From assembly GCA_902773045.1 (NCBI GenBank), contig CACYDE010000245.1, positions 1 to 6,767 of the forward strand: a stretch of DNA of 6,767 nucleotides, in the 5' to 3' direction. This document shows, in pieces, positions 1 through 6,767 of this stretch. A program made the translations under genes and the position numbers. This stretch comes from an uncultured Ruminococcus sp. (GTDB lineage: Bacteria > Bacillota > Clostridia > Oscillospirales > Acutalibacteraceae). The notes beneath the pieces were generated by a model. It saw only the letters and a program-made list of their open reading frames with translations, was not told the origin of the DNA and did no database searches. Numbering within the stretch: position 1 is the first letter of the stretch; the number at the start of each line of letters is the position of its first letter.

Positions 1-303
1 AAGGCCTAGTATTCCTGCAAAAATTTGCCTTGTTCAGAACAAATTATCCTAAGCATAAATTGAAAATTTATTTCTTCACAGTTCCTATCTCTGTGCGGTG
101 TTGCCTTAAGAAAATATTTATAATCGCTTAATTGCTTCACTGCCATTTTGATCCATGACTGTTCTTTCGGATATTGTTATTTTGGGATCAGAATCGGACA
201 TTGAATTCGAATTAGATGAAAAATGTTTAAAATATTACAATAAATTAATCTTTTATGTGTAAATAGTACAAAATTTTTTTTGAAAATTTGATTAATATAC
301 GTA
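1..303. other. AT-rich intergenic region, no gene seen
   Basis: I see no credible coding region on either strand. Open frames here are short, have no ribosome binding site and read as low-complexity AT-rich sequence. Small structures are present: a 13-nt dyad TTGTTCAGAACAA at 30-42, a weak 5-bp hairpin CACAG/CTGTG at 77-95, and an A/T-only inverted repeat at 271-289 just ahead of the amylase promoter. The last could act as a curved or UP-like segment, but that is a guess. The gene left of the window is not visible. Confidence 0.6.
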
Positions 304-332
304 ATGAAAAAAATATAAAAAAAATGTATAAT
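304..332 (+). promoter_or_regulatory. Putative sigma-A promoter of the amylase gene
   Basis: There is a perfect -10 hexamer TATAAT at 327-332. Seventeen bases upstream lies ATGAAA at 304-309, which matches 4 of 6 positions of TTGACA. Flanking DNA is very A/T rich. The predicted transcription start is near 339-341, giving a leader of about 165 nt. A weaker alternative -10 (CATAAT, 341-346) has no good -35. The call is by pattern only. Confidence 0.6.
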
Positions 333-356
333 AGAAATTGCATAATTATCAAAATC

Positions 357-373
357 AGACGATCGTAAAATTA
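357..373 (+). promoter_or_regulatory. 17-nt element shared with the enolase leader (copy 1)
   Basis: AGACGATCGTAAAATTA occurs here, about 18 nt after the predicted amylase transcription start. It recurs identically on the minus strand at 6374-6358 in the enolase leader, in the same orientation relative to the gene. It contains the perfect 8-bp palindrome ACGATCGT. A 17-nt exact match is not expected by chance in a window this size, and both copies lie in leaders. It could be a repressor or activator operator near the start of transcription, or the 5' arm of a leader RNA helix. I do not recognise it as a named regulator site or riboswitch. Confidence 0.55.
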
Positions 374-493
374 TCACACCTAAGGTCATGCAGCCGTTTT
401 CGGAAACGGAAAAAATTGAAAATCAATGATCTTTCAATCCGCATCAACAAAGGGATCTTTAATTTTACAACCGGCTGTGATCATCAAAATTAT
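374..493 (+). promoter_or_regulatory. Long amylase 5' leader with possible alternative RNA folds
   Basis: This untranslated stretch lies between the 17-nt element and the ribosome binding site. It holds a local hairpin CCGTTT-TCGG-AAACGG (394-409) and a second one ATTGAAA/TTTCAAT (415-421 with 432-438). A block TTTACAACCGGCT (464-476) resembles TTTACGATCGGCT of the enolase leader, with 2 of 13 differences. The segment 461-476 can pair with 357-372 at 13 of 16 positions. CAGCCG (391-396) is also fully complementary to CGGCTG (472-477), which would compete with the first hairpin. This is consistent with a regulatory leader, but no known riboswitch core is recognised. Confidence 0.35.
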
Positions 494-500
494 AAGGAGG
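494..500 (+). promoter_or_regulatory. Ribosome binding site that sets the amylase start
   Basis: AAGGAGG lies 5 nt before the ATG at 506. The open frame extends upstream to an ATG at 338, but that start has no Shine-Dalgarno sequence and falls at or before the predicted transcription start. The signal peptide also begins directly at 506. The start at 506 is therefore preferred. Confidence 0.9.
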
Positions 501-505
501 ATATT

Positions 506-3118
506 ATGGGTAAAAAGTTTTTGAGTGCCGTTCTATCCGCTGCGCTGTTGGTATCTGTTGTTCCGACAGCTATCCTCGGCGCTTCGGCAGAGGAAACAGC
601 GGACTACGGTCTCGCCGGAAAAACATCCGAAGGAGTGATCCTTCACGCGTTCAACTGGTCCTACAGCACGATCAAGGAGAATCTCCCTTCCATCGCGGAA
701 GCAGGCTACACAACCGTTCAGACCTCGCCTGTTCAGCAGCCTAAGGATTTCTGTGCTTCACAGGACACAAAAGGTCAATGGTGGAAGCTCTATCAGCCGC
801 TGAGCTTCTCGGTCGCTGAAGAAAGCTGGCTGGGAACAAAGGAAGAACTGACCGAGCTTTGTACGGAAGCCGAAAAATACGGGATCAAGATCATCTGCGA
901 CATTGTTTCAAACCACATGGCAAACGACAAGGAAGGAAATGCTCTGACCTACTACGCAGATATCGAAAAGTACGAACCTGAAATTTACAACAATACCGAT
1001 AAGTATTTCCATCAGCTTAAATCTCTCGTTGACGACGTTAAGGTTGAGCATACCGTTCAGGGTACGCTTGACGGTCTTCCGGATCTTAACACAGGCGACG
1101 AATACGTTCAAAGCAGAGTTATCAGCCTTCTTGAAGAATGTATCGACTGCGGCGTCGACGGCTTCCGCTTTGACGCGGCAAAGCATATCGAAACACCCGA
1201 AGACGGCGATTACGCTTCAAATTTCTGGCCTAACGTTGTGAACACCGCAACGGAATACGCGCAGTCAAAGGGCGTTGATCTCTTCTGCTACGGTGAAGTT
1301 CTCAACACGCCCGGTAATGACAGAGATATCAAAGCATACACTAAATATCTAAACATCACAGACAATAAAGCCGGTGACGCGACATTATACTGCGTTGTAA
1401 ACAAAATGCCGGAAAAACTTGTGAAATCTCAGAACTACACTTATGACGATGACCATTCGAACTATGTACTCTGGGCTGAATCACATGATACATACATGGG
1501 CAATTCGGGTTCTGCGATCAGCAATACGGCGAACGTTTCAAATGAGGATATCGCTAAAGCATGGGCTGTTATCGCTTCAAGAAGCGATTCTCAGTCGCTC
1601 TTCCTCGCGCGTCCCGGTCTTCTCATGAGTCAGGCAGGCGACTCTTCATGGAAAAGCACGGCTGTCAGCGAGATAAATAAATTCCATAACAAATTCATAG
1701 GCACTTCCGACAGCGTTTACAGTGAAGAAAGCGTTGTTGCCGTTCAGAGAGGCGACAGCGGTATCGTTCTCGTAAATCTCGGCGACAGCTCCGATGTTTC
1801 TCTCACAACCCAGGGCATGGCTGACGGAACATACACCGACTCGATCACAGGAAATACATTTACCGTGGCAAACGGAACTATCTCCGGAAGCATCGGTTCA
1901 ACCGGTATAGCGGTAGTTTACAGCGGCGCCGAAACAACTCCGAGAGCTAAGTTCTCAAAAGAGGACTCGTCATTCAAGACCGACACAATGAAATTGACTA
2001 TCGAACTTGAAAACGCAACCTCGGGAACATACAGTATCGACAACTCGACTCCCGTTGAATTCACGGGATCTACAACCATAACTATCGGTGAAGGCGTTGC
2101 AGTCGGCAGCGTTATCACTGTCACAGTAACCGCAACGGACGGAAAGAAAACAACAACAACCACGCATAAATACACAAAAGAAGAAGGAAACAATTCCGGA
2201 GTTTTCGTTTACTTCGATAATGCAAAAAGAAACTACAGCAATGTTTTCATTTATGCATATTATGAAATCGTTGATGAAAACAATGAGAAACAGCTTATCG
2301 CTCAAAACGGCAGCTGGCCTGGCGTTCTGATGGATTACAACGACGAAAAGGGACTTTATTTCTATGAAATGCCTCAGGATCTCAAAGTCAACGAAGCTAA
2401 CGTTATCTTTAATGACGGCAACGGAAATCAGACGAAGAGCTATAAACTCACAAGCGACTGCATGATCTACGCTGACGGAAAATTCAAAGATTACAACCCC
2501 GACGGCGTAATGCTCGTTTACGGTGATATCGACAACAACGATAAGATCGACGCGGACGACTCCCTTTCGATCCTGAAAGCAGCTGTCGGAATCGAATCAT
2601 ATAACGAGCAGCAGACCGCACAGGCAGACGTTGACAAAGACGGCGTTATCACAGCGACAGACGCACTCAGCGTTCTGAGATATTCTGTCGGAATTGAAGA
2701 TGGAAACGTTGGTCAGGAGTTCGCTTACGACGGCGAGGTCTCAGACACCGTCAACCCCGACAAACCCGATGATAAGACTGATGACAATGATGTTCCGAGA
2801 TCGGGCAAGATCTTCTACATCGTTGATAAAGCAGGCTGGCTCTTCAAAGACGGCGCAAAGCTCTGGCTCGTAAACAATGAAACAAATCAGGCGCTTGAAA
2901 CGACTAAGGAAACTATCGAAGACGACAGTTCACGTTACAGCTATATTGATTTCCCCGTAGGCTGGAAAGATGTTTCGATCTACAGAACCGGCTGGGATCA
3001 GGACACCAACGCTCCATACAACACATGGAATATCGGTGAAGTTCCTGATGATAAAAATGCGGTAAGGATCAGCAGCGACACCACTTTTAGATTTATTAAC
3101 TATGATCCCGAAGCATAA
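506..3118 (+). CDS. Secreted multimodular alpha-amylase (GH13, CBM26-like, dockerin)
   Basis: An 870-residue extracellular endo-acting starch hydrolase (alpha-1,4 bonds). Residues 1-28 form a signal peptide (KK, hydrophobic core, cleavage after ASA). The GH13 catalytic domain (about 38-395) shows DIVSNH (132-137), LPDLN (191-195), GFRFDAAKH with nucleophile D223, acid/base E264 in YGEV, and ESHD with D328. These motifs and 'AVIASRS' closely resemble Bacillus subtilis AmyE (subfamily GH13_28). Domain C follows to about 475, then an Ig-like domain (481-557), a CBM26-like starch-binding domain (566-664; VYFDN, W604-P-G, VIFND), and a type I dockerin (about 670-732). The dockerin has two calcium loops (D674/D676/N678/D682/D685 and D708/D710/D712/T716/D719). 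After a Pro/Asp linker, a beta-rich module of unassigned family fills 766-870. An internal rather than terminal dockerin is unusual. The dockerin implies docking to a cohesin scaffold; no cohesin is in the window. Function is confident, module families at motif level only. Confidence 0.95.
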   Translation: MGKKFLSAVLSAALLVSVVPTAILGASAEETADYGLAGKTSEGVILHAFNWSYSTIKENLPSIAEAGYTTVQTSPVQQPKDFCASQDTKGQWWKLYQPLSFSVAEESWLGTKEELTELCTEAEKYGIKIICDIVSNHMANDKEGNALTYYADIEKYEPEIYNNTDKYFHQLKSLVDDVKVEHTVQGTLDGLPDLNTGDEYVQSRVISLLEECIDCGVDGFRFDAAKHIETPEDGDYASNFWPNVVNTATEYAQSKGVDLFCYGEVLNTPGNDRDIKAYTKYLNITDNKAGDATLYCVVNKMPEKLVKSQNYTYDDDHSNYVLWAESHDTYMGNSGSAISNTANVSNEDIAKAWAVIASRSDSQSLFLARPGLLMSQAGDSSWKSTAVSEINKFHNKFIGTSDSVYSEESVVAVQRGDSGIVLVNLGDSSDVSLTTQGMADGTYTDSITGNTFTVANGTISGSIGSTGIAVVYSGAETTPRAKFSKEDSSFKTDTMKLTIELENATSGTYSIDNSTPVEFTGSTTITIGEGVAVGSVITVTVTATDGKKTTTTTHKYTKEEGNNSGVFVYFDNAKRNYSNVFIYAYYEIVDENNEKQLIAQNGSWPGVLMDYNDEKGLYFYEMPQDLKVNEANVIFNDGNGNQTKSYKLTSDCMIYADGKFKDYNPDGVMLVYGDIDNNDKIDADDSLSILKAAVGIESYNEQQTAQADVDKDGVITATDALSVLRYSVGIEDGNVGQEFAYDGEVSDTVNPDKPDDKTDDNDVPRSGKIFYIVDKAGWLFKDGAKLWLVNNETNQALETTKETIEDDSSRYSYIDFPVGWKDVSIYRTGWDQDTNAPYNTWNIGEVPDDKNAVRISSDTTFRFINYDPEA

Positions 3119-3153
3119 CTGAACAGGTTGATATTGACAGATCAATAAAAAGG

Positions 3154-3197
3154 GTAACCCCCGACAACGGTTTTCCGATGTCGGGGGTTACTTTTTT
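3154..3197 (+). terminator. Rho-independent terminator, probably bidirectional
   Basis: There is a 13-bp perfect stem GTAACCCCCGACA / TGTCGGGGGTTAC (3154-3166 with 3179-3191). Above an A-A mismatch, 3 more pairs close a TTTT loop. T6 follows at 3192-3197. It begins 35 nt after the amylase stop. On the minus strand the same stem is followed by CC and then TTTTTATT, so it can also end the convergent ABC transporter transcript, whose last stop codon is at 3282-3284. Confidence 0.93.
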
Positions 3198-3281
3198 ATA
3201 TTTATAACTTAAGGCAACGGTGCGATATAGACACTCGATTTGATTTGTGTCTCCGTAAAGTTTTGATCCGGCTCTTTCAAA

Positions 3282-3935
3282 TTAAAGATCCAATTTGTCA
3301 AAGCGTTTTATCGAAACATTCATGGAAGCGAGCGTTCCCGTCACATATATTATTATCCCGGCTGCAAAAATAAATATCTGCTTCACGACTCCGTCACCGC
3401 TCGTTGCGGTAAGAAATTCCAATCCCGGAATATGATGAAGCGTCTCCGCAATTCCTACAACTATCATTGAGGATACTGCGAATATTACAAAAACCTTTCC
3501 GTAATAATACGCAGTCTTAAAGAAGCCGCCTATAAATATTACGTTAAAAAGCGTGTATATTACAAGAACAAATGCAAGAAACGTCAGGTTTGCACTCAGC
3601 ATTACGTTTTGAACGTAAACCTCTGCATCTCTCAAAACAGTCATTCTTATCGCCGTCACCACCGCACTCACGGTGAAACTCATCATCTGGATACAAACGC
3701 AGAACAAATATCTTGCTTTCACGGCGTCGCTTTTGTTTACGGGAAGCAAAACCGTATAGAGAACATCGTTATATTCTCTTGCAAACTGAAATGTGATCTG
3801 AATTCCCAGACATACAAAAAATGCGGAAACAAGTATCGGATAACCGGGGATAAATGCCATCAGACCAAACGCCGTAAACAGGTAAGTAACAAGACCTGCC
3901 GTTAATTTGAATTCCTTTTTCAATAATGCTTTCAT
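3282..3935 (-). CDS. ABC-2 type transporter permease subunit
   Basis: A 217-residue integral membrane protein, probably the membrane half of an ABC exporter with the ATPase encoded just upstream. It starts with a short basic stretch (MKALLKKEF) and has about six predicted membrane segments: residues 13-31, 34-51, 77-97, 114-138, 148-164 and 184-206. The cytoplasmic segment 52-76 contains 'AREYND', 'YTVLLPV' and 'VKARY', the hallmark of the ABC2_membrane_5 group, and length is normal for that group. The start codon lies 3 nt after the ATPase stop codon. Its ribosome binding site (AAGGAGGAG, 3953-3945) lies inside the last codons of the ATPase gene, so translation is likely coupled. Substrate is unknown; relatives include bacitracin, lantibiotic and cell-envelope-stress exporters, but nothing here discriminates among them. 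Confidence 0.85.
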   Translation of the reverse strand: MKALLKKEFKLTAGLVTYLFTAFGLMAFIPGYPILVSAFFVCLGIQITFQFAREYNDVLYTVLLPVNKSDAVKARYLFCVCIQMMSFTVSAVVTAIRMTVLRDAEVYVQNVMLSANLTFLAFVLVIYTLFNVIFIGGFFKTAYYYGKVFVIFAVSSMIVVGIAETLHHIPGLEFLTATSGDGVVKQIFIFAAGIIIYVTGTLASMNVSIKRFDKLDL

Positions 3936-3938
3936 AAC

Positions 3939-4781
3939 TTAAAGCTCCTCCTTTTCAAGATGAACCATGATGGTTTCCAGAGTTGGCTTGCTGACAGATG
4001 AACTGTCGAACTTTTTGGCGTCGCTCTCCCTGATAAGAGCAGTGCAGCCGGTTTTTGTTCTGCAAACCCCAAGGAACAGATCGTTATCGGCTTTCTTGTT
4101 TGTATCGCTGACGGTGACAAGACGATAGCTGTTGATAAAATCATTCATATCCGCTGTGGCGATAATTTCACCTTTTTTGATATACGTTATTGAATCGGCA
4201 CATTTTTCAAGGTCCGATGTGATGTGAGTTGAAAAAAGAACAGCCACTCCATTTTCGGCAAGACTCAGAAAAATTTCGAGAAGCTCCTCTCTTGAAACCG
4301 GGTCAAGACCGCTCGTCGGCTCGTCGAGGATCAAAAGCTCAGCCCCATGGGATAGAGCGATCGTCAAATGAAACTTGACTTTCATGCCTTCCGAAAGATC
4401 GTTCAGACGTTTGTTTTCATCGAGTGAAAACACCTCCAGATAGTGCTTGTAAAGATCATCGTCCCAATTCTCATAGAAACATTTGGTGATGCTGACAATA
4501 TCCTTGATCGTTTTAAGCTTGTAGTAACTCACTCCTCCGACAGCATATCCGATTCGCTGTTTGATCTCCTTTTCGTTGCCGGAAAAAGGCTTTCCGAAGA
4601 AAAAGATCTCTCCGCTTTCGGGGTGAACAAGATTGAGAATTGATTTAAGCGTTGTGGTTTTTCCTGCGCCGTTTCTTCCGATGAAGCCTCTGATCTCACC
4701 GCTTCTGATCGAAAATCCGACATTCTTCAGGCTGAAGCTTTCGTAATTTTTACAAAGATTTTTTATTTCCAGGGAATTCAT
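3939..4781 (-). CDS. ABC transporter ATP-binding subunit (YtrB/BcrA-like)
   Basis: A 280-residue cytoplasmic ATPase that would power the neighbouring permease. Walker A is GRNGAGKT (35-42, K41). The signature is LSEGM (129-133) in place of LSGGQ. Walker B is LLILDEP (149-155) with catalytic E154, the D-loop SGLD spans 157-160, and the switch histidine is H186 in STH. The Q-loop position reads GYAVGGVSYY (78-87), without the usual glutamine; related drug-export ATPases of this class also often vary there. Residues after about 210 form the small C-terminal extension typical of YtrB-type subunits. AAGGAGG (4797-4791) precedes the ATG by 9 nt. It is the first gene of a two-gene operon with its own promoter at 4837-4865. 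The GntR-type repressor often found beside such pairs is not seen in the window, so the regulator and substrate are unknown. Confidence 0.9.
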   Translation of the reverse strand: MNSLEIKNLCKNYESFSLKNVGFSIRSGEIRGFIGRNGAGKTTTLKSILNLVHPESGEIFFFGKPFSGNEKEIKQRIGYAVGGVSYYKLKTIKDIVSITKCFYENWDDDLYKHYLEVFSLDENKRLNDLSEGMKVKFHLTIALSHGAELLILDEPTSGLDPVSREELLEIFLSLAENGVAVLFSTHITSDLEKCADSITYIKKGEIIATADMNDFINSYRLVTVSDTNKKADNDLFLGVCRTKTGCTALIRESDAKKFDSSSVSKPTLETIMVHLEKEEL

Positions 4782-4805
4782 AATGAAGCTCCTCCTTTAT
4801 ACAAC

Positions 4806-4822
4806 AAGTATGAAAAGTATGA
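4806..4822 (-). repeat. Tandem 9-bp repeat in the ABC operon leader
   Basis: On the plus strand AAGTATGA occurs at 4806-4813 and 4815-4822, one base apart, giving a 9-bp period. On the transcript this reads TCATACTT twice, about 8-25 nt after the predicted transcription start and just upstream of the ribosome binding site. The position suits an operator, but the repeat is short and no regulator is identified. Confidence 0.4.
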
Positions 4823-4836
4823 TTTTGTGTAATTTT

Positions 4837-4865
4837 ATTTTATATCACTTTATAATTAATGTCAA
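4837..4865 (-). promoter_or_regulatory. Promoter of the ABC transporter operon
   Basis: Read on the minus strand, a perfect -35 TTGACA (4865-4860) is followed by a 17-bp spacer and TAAAAT (4842-4837), which matches 5 of 6 positions of the -10 consensus. The expected start is near 4830, giving a leader of about 49 nt. This is the best match to a housekeeping promoter in the window. It lies downstream of the enolase terminator, so the ABC pair is an independent unit. Confidence 0.8.
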
Positions 4866-4906
4866 TAGATTTTTTAATTTTTCGAAGATAATTTGCATTA
4901 ATACAT

Positions 4907-4940
4907 AAAAAACAGAGGACACTCGAAAGAGCATCCTCTG
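4907..4940 (-). terminator. Rho-independent terminator of enolase
   Basis: On the minus-strand RNA, CAGAGGATGCTC pairs with GAGTGTCCTCTG over 12 bp (two are G-U wobbles) around a TTTC loop, followed by T6 (4912-4907). It lies 35 nt after the enolase stop codon. The wobble pairs would be mismatches on the opposite strand and there is no T tract there, so it acts in the enolase direction only. Confidence 0.9.
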
Positions 4941-4975
4941 AAAACTTTAGATATTAAAAACTTAACGTCAAAAAA

Positions 4976-6331
<1,356 letters not shown>

Positions 6332-6357
6332 TCAAATTTTCCGTTTTGAAATATCAT

Positions 6358-6374
6358 TAATTTTACGATCGTCT
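6358..6374 (-). promoter_or_regulatory. 17-nt element shared with the amylase leader (copy 2)
   Basis: AGACGATCGTAAAATTA on the minus strand (6374-6358) is identical to 357-373 on the plus strand. If the -10 is TATATT at 6386-6381, this element begins almost exactly at the enolase transcription start. Twelve nt further on, AAACGGAAAA (6346-6337) also matches the amylase leader (404-413). Confidence 0.55.
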
Positions 6375-6380
6375 ATTTAG

Positions 6381-6410
6381 AATATAAACTATTCTTCTTT
6401 ATTAAGTTAA
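6381..6410 (-). promoter_or_regulatory. Putative enolase promoter
   Basis: On the minus strand, TTAACT (6410-6405, 4 of 6 matches to TTGACA) is followed by an 18-bp spacer and TATATT (6386-6381, 5 of 6 matches to TATAAT). The predicted start is near 6374, giving a leader of about 94 nt. The match is moderate and the region is AT-rich, so other -10-like sequences are possible. Confidence 0.45.
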
Positions 6411-6617
6411 AATAAAACTAACCGTTTGATGTATACCCTGATACATTCGCTTTGCAACGGAAAAATAAATATATATAATTCCCCTTTTTAACGGGTAAAG
6501 AATGTATATTTTGTTAGTTTTTATCCAACCAAAGATATGATACCACATATTAGCACAAAAAGCAAGCATATTTATTATTTATGTTTGTAACAATATTGTT
6601 AAAATATTTTGTTTTTT
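6411..6617. other. AT-rich spacer between enolase and tRNA-Leu, no gene
   Basis: No coding region is visible. The stretch contains a nested dyad at 6422-6460, with an outer CCGTT/AACGG stem and an inner GATGTAT/ATACATT stem of 6 pairs plus one G-T. It also holds a perfect 14-bp palindrome TAACAATATTGTTA (6588-6601) and an adjoining palindrome AAAATATTTT (6601-6610). These may be regulatory or simply AT-rich symmetry; none matches a motif I can name. Confidence 0.4.
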
Positions 6618-6664
6618 AAGGAAAGACCGGACAGCTTTCAAAACGAACTGTCCGGTCTTTCCTT
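6618..6664 (-). terminator. Strong hairpin terminator downstream of tRNA-Leu
   Basis: A perfect 17-bp inverted repeat AAGGAAAGACCGGACAG / CTGTCCGGTCTTTCCTT (6618-6634 with 6648-6664) flanks a 13-nt loop. It lies 18 nt past the 3' CCA of the tRNA gene on the minus strand, and no plus-strand gene precedes it. The U-rich tail (TTTCCTT) lies within the outer arm rather than beyond it: the core GACCGGACAG/CTGTCCGGTC stem followed by TTTCCTT is the functional reading. It could work on either strand. Confidence 0.8.
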
Positions 6665-6682
6665 ATTTGCGTTACTAATCAC

Positions 6683-6767
6683 TGGTGCGGATAACAGGAC
6701 TTGAACCTGCATGAAATTGCTTTCACATGGACCTGAACCATGCGCGTCTGCCAATTCCGCCATATCC
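6683..6767 (-). tRNA. tRNA-Leu (anticodon CAG), 5' end cut by window
   Basis: The minus strand shows a class II tRNA with D-arm sequence GGCGGAATTGGCAGACGC, typical of leucine tRNAs. The anticodon stem CATGG/CCATG encloses the 7-nt loop TTCAGGT, so the anticodon is CAG (6735-6733) and reads CUG codons. The long variable arm is TGAAA-GCAA-TTTCA. The T arm GCAGG-TTCAAGT-CCTGT is intact. The acceptor 3' strand TATCCGC is followed by discriminator A and an encoded CCA (6685-6683). The first two acceptor bases, expected to be GC, lie just beyond the window end. Confidence 0.95.

Noticed and set aside
394..413. CCGTTT-TCGG-AAACGG hairpin as a premature terminator of the amylase leader
   Set aside because: On the plus strand it is followed by A residues rather than a T tract, so it cannot be a standard intrinsic terminator.
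338..505. Upstream in-frame extension of the amylase to an ATG at 338 (56 extra residues)
   Set aside because: The ATG has no Shine-Dalgarno and lies at the predicted transcription start. The extension is not signal-like, whereas ATG 506 has AAGGAGG and begins a typical signal peptide.
908..1186. Antisense and alternate-frame open stretches inside the amylase, ABC and enolase genes
   Set aside because: They have no ribosome binding sites, low-complexity composition, and lie fully within confidently identified genes on the other frame.
100..3218. 11-nt inverted repeat GTTGCCTTAAG (100-110) / CTTAAGGCAAC (3208-3218) flanking the amylase, as possible mobile-element ends
   Set aside because: An 11-nt match is expected several times by chance in a window this size. 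The flanks align poorly, no target duplication is visible and no transposase gene is present.
3229..3252. Weak hairpin AGACAC/GTGTCT downstream of the permease as a separate terminator
   Set aside because: It has only 6 bp, a 12-nt loop and no T tract; the strong hairpin at 3154-3197 serves that role.
454..3290. 12-nt match GATCTTTAATTT between the amylase leader (454-465) and the permease 3' end (minus strand, 3290-3279)
   Set aside because: The second copy is partly coding and overlaps a stop codon, and a match of this length is within chance expectation.
6587..6610. Rex-type redox repressor operator near TTGTTAAAATATTTTG
   Set aside because: Only one TTGTTAA half-site fits; the opposite half does not read TTAACAA, and the site is about 200 bp from the enolase promoter.

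Overview
The window looks like chromosomal DNA from a low-GC anaerobic member of the Bacillota, most plausibly a Ruminococcus-type gut Clostridia. This is inference from three things: a secreted, dockerin-bearing GH13 amylase with a family-26-like starch-binding module, strong AGGAGG ribosome binding sites, and very AT-rich intergenic DNA. No species can be named from the sequence alone.

Layout. Positions 1-303 hold no supportable gene. A promoter (304-332) and a long leader (about 170 nt) precede a plus-strand extracellular alpha-amylase (506-3118). Its modules in order are signal peptide, GH13 (AmyE-like, subfamily 28 by motif resemblance), Ig-like domain, CBM26-like domain, internal dockerin and a C-terminal beta-rich module. 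A strong terminator (3154-3197) closes it and can also serve the convergent minus-strand unit. That unit is a two-gene ABC-2 type exporter: ATPase 4781-3939 and permease 3935-3282, translationally coupled, with a near-consensus promoter (4837-4865). Further right on the minus strand is enolase (6280-4976), with its own leader and terminator. After about 340 bp of AT-rich DNA come a strong hairpin and a tRNA-Leu(CAG) gene, cut by the window end two bases short of its 5' end.

How the genes relate. The amylase would be a starch-degrading subunit docked to a cohesin scaffold (amylosome-like). Enolase is a core glycolytic enzyme. The ABC pair is of unknown substrate and has no obvious link to either.

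The most notable signal is in noncoding DNA. An identical 17-nt sequence, AGACGATCGTAAAATTA, lies in the leader of both the amylase and the enolase gene, in the same orientation relative to each gene. Two further short blocks follow in the same order in both leaders: AAACGGAAAA, then TTTACGATCGGCT (enolase) or TTTACAACCGGCT (amylase). This suggests a shared operator or structured leader RNA linking starch degradation with glycolysis. It is an inference that needs comparative or experimental support.
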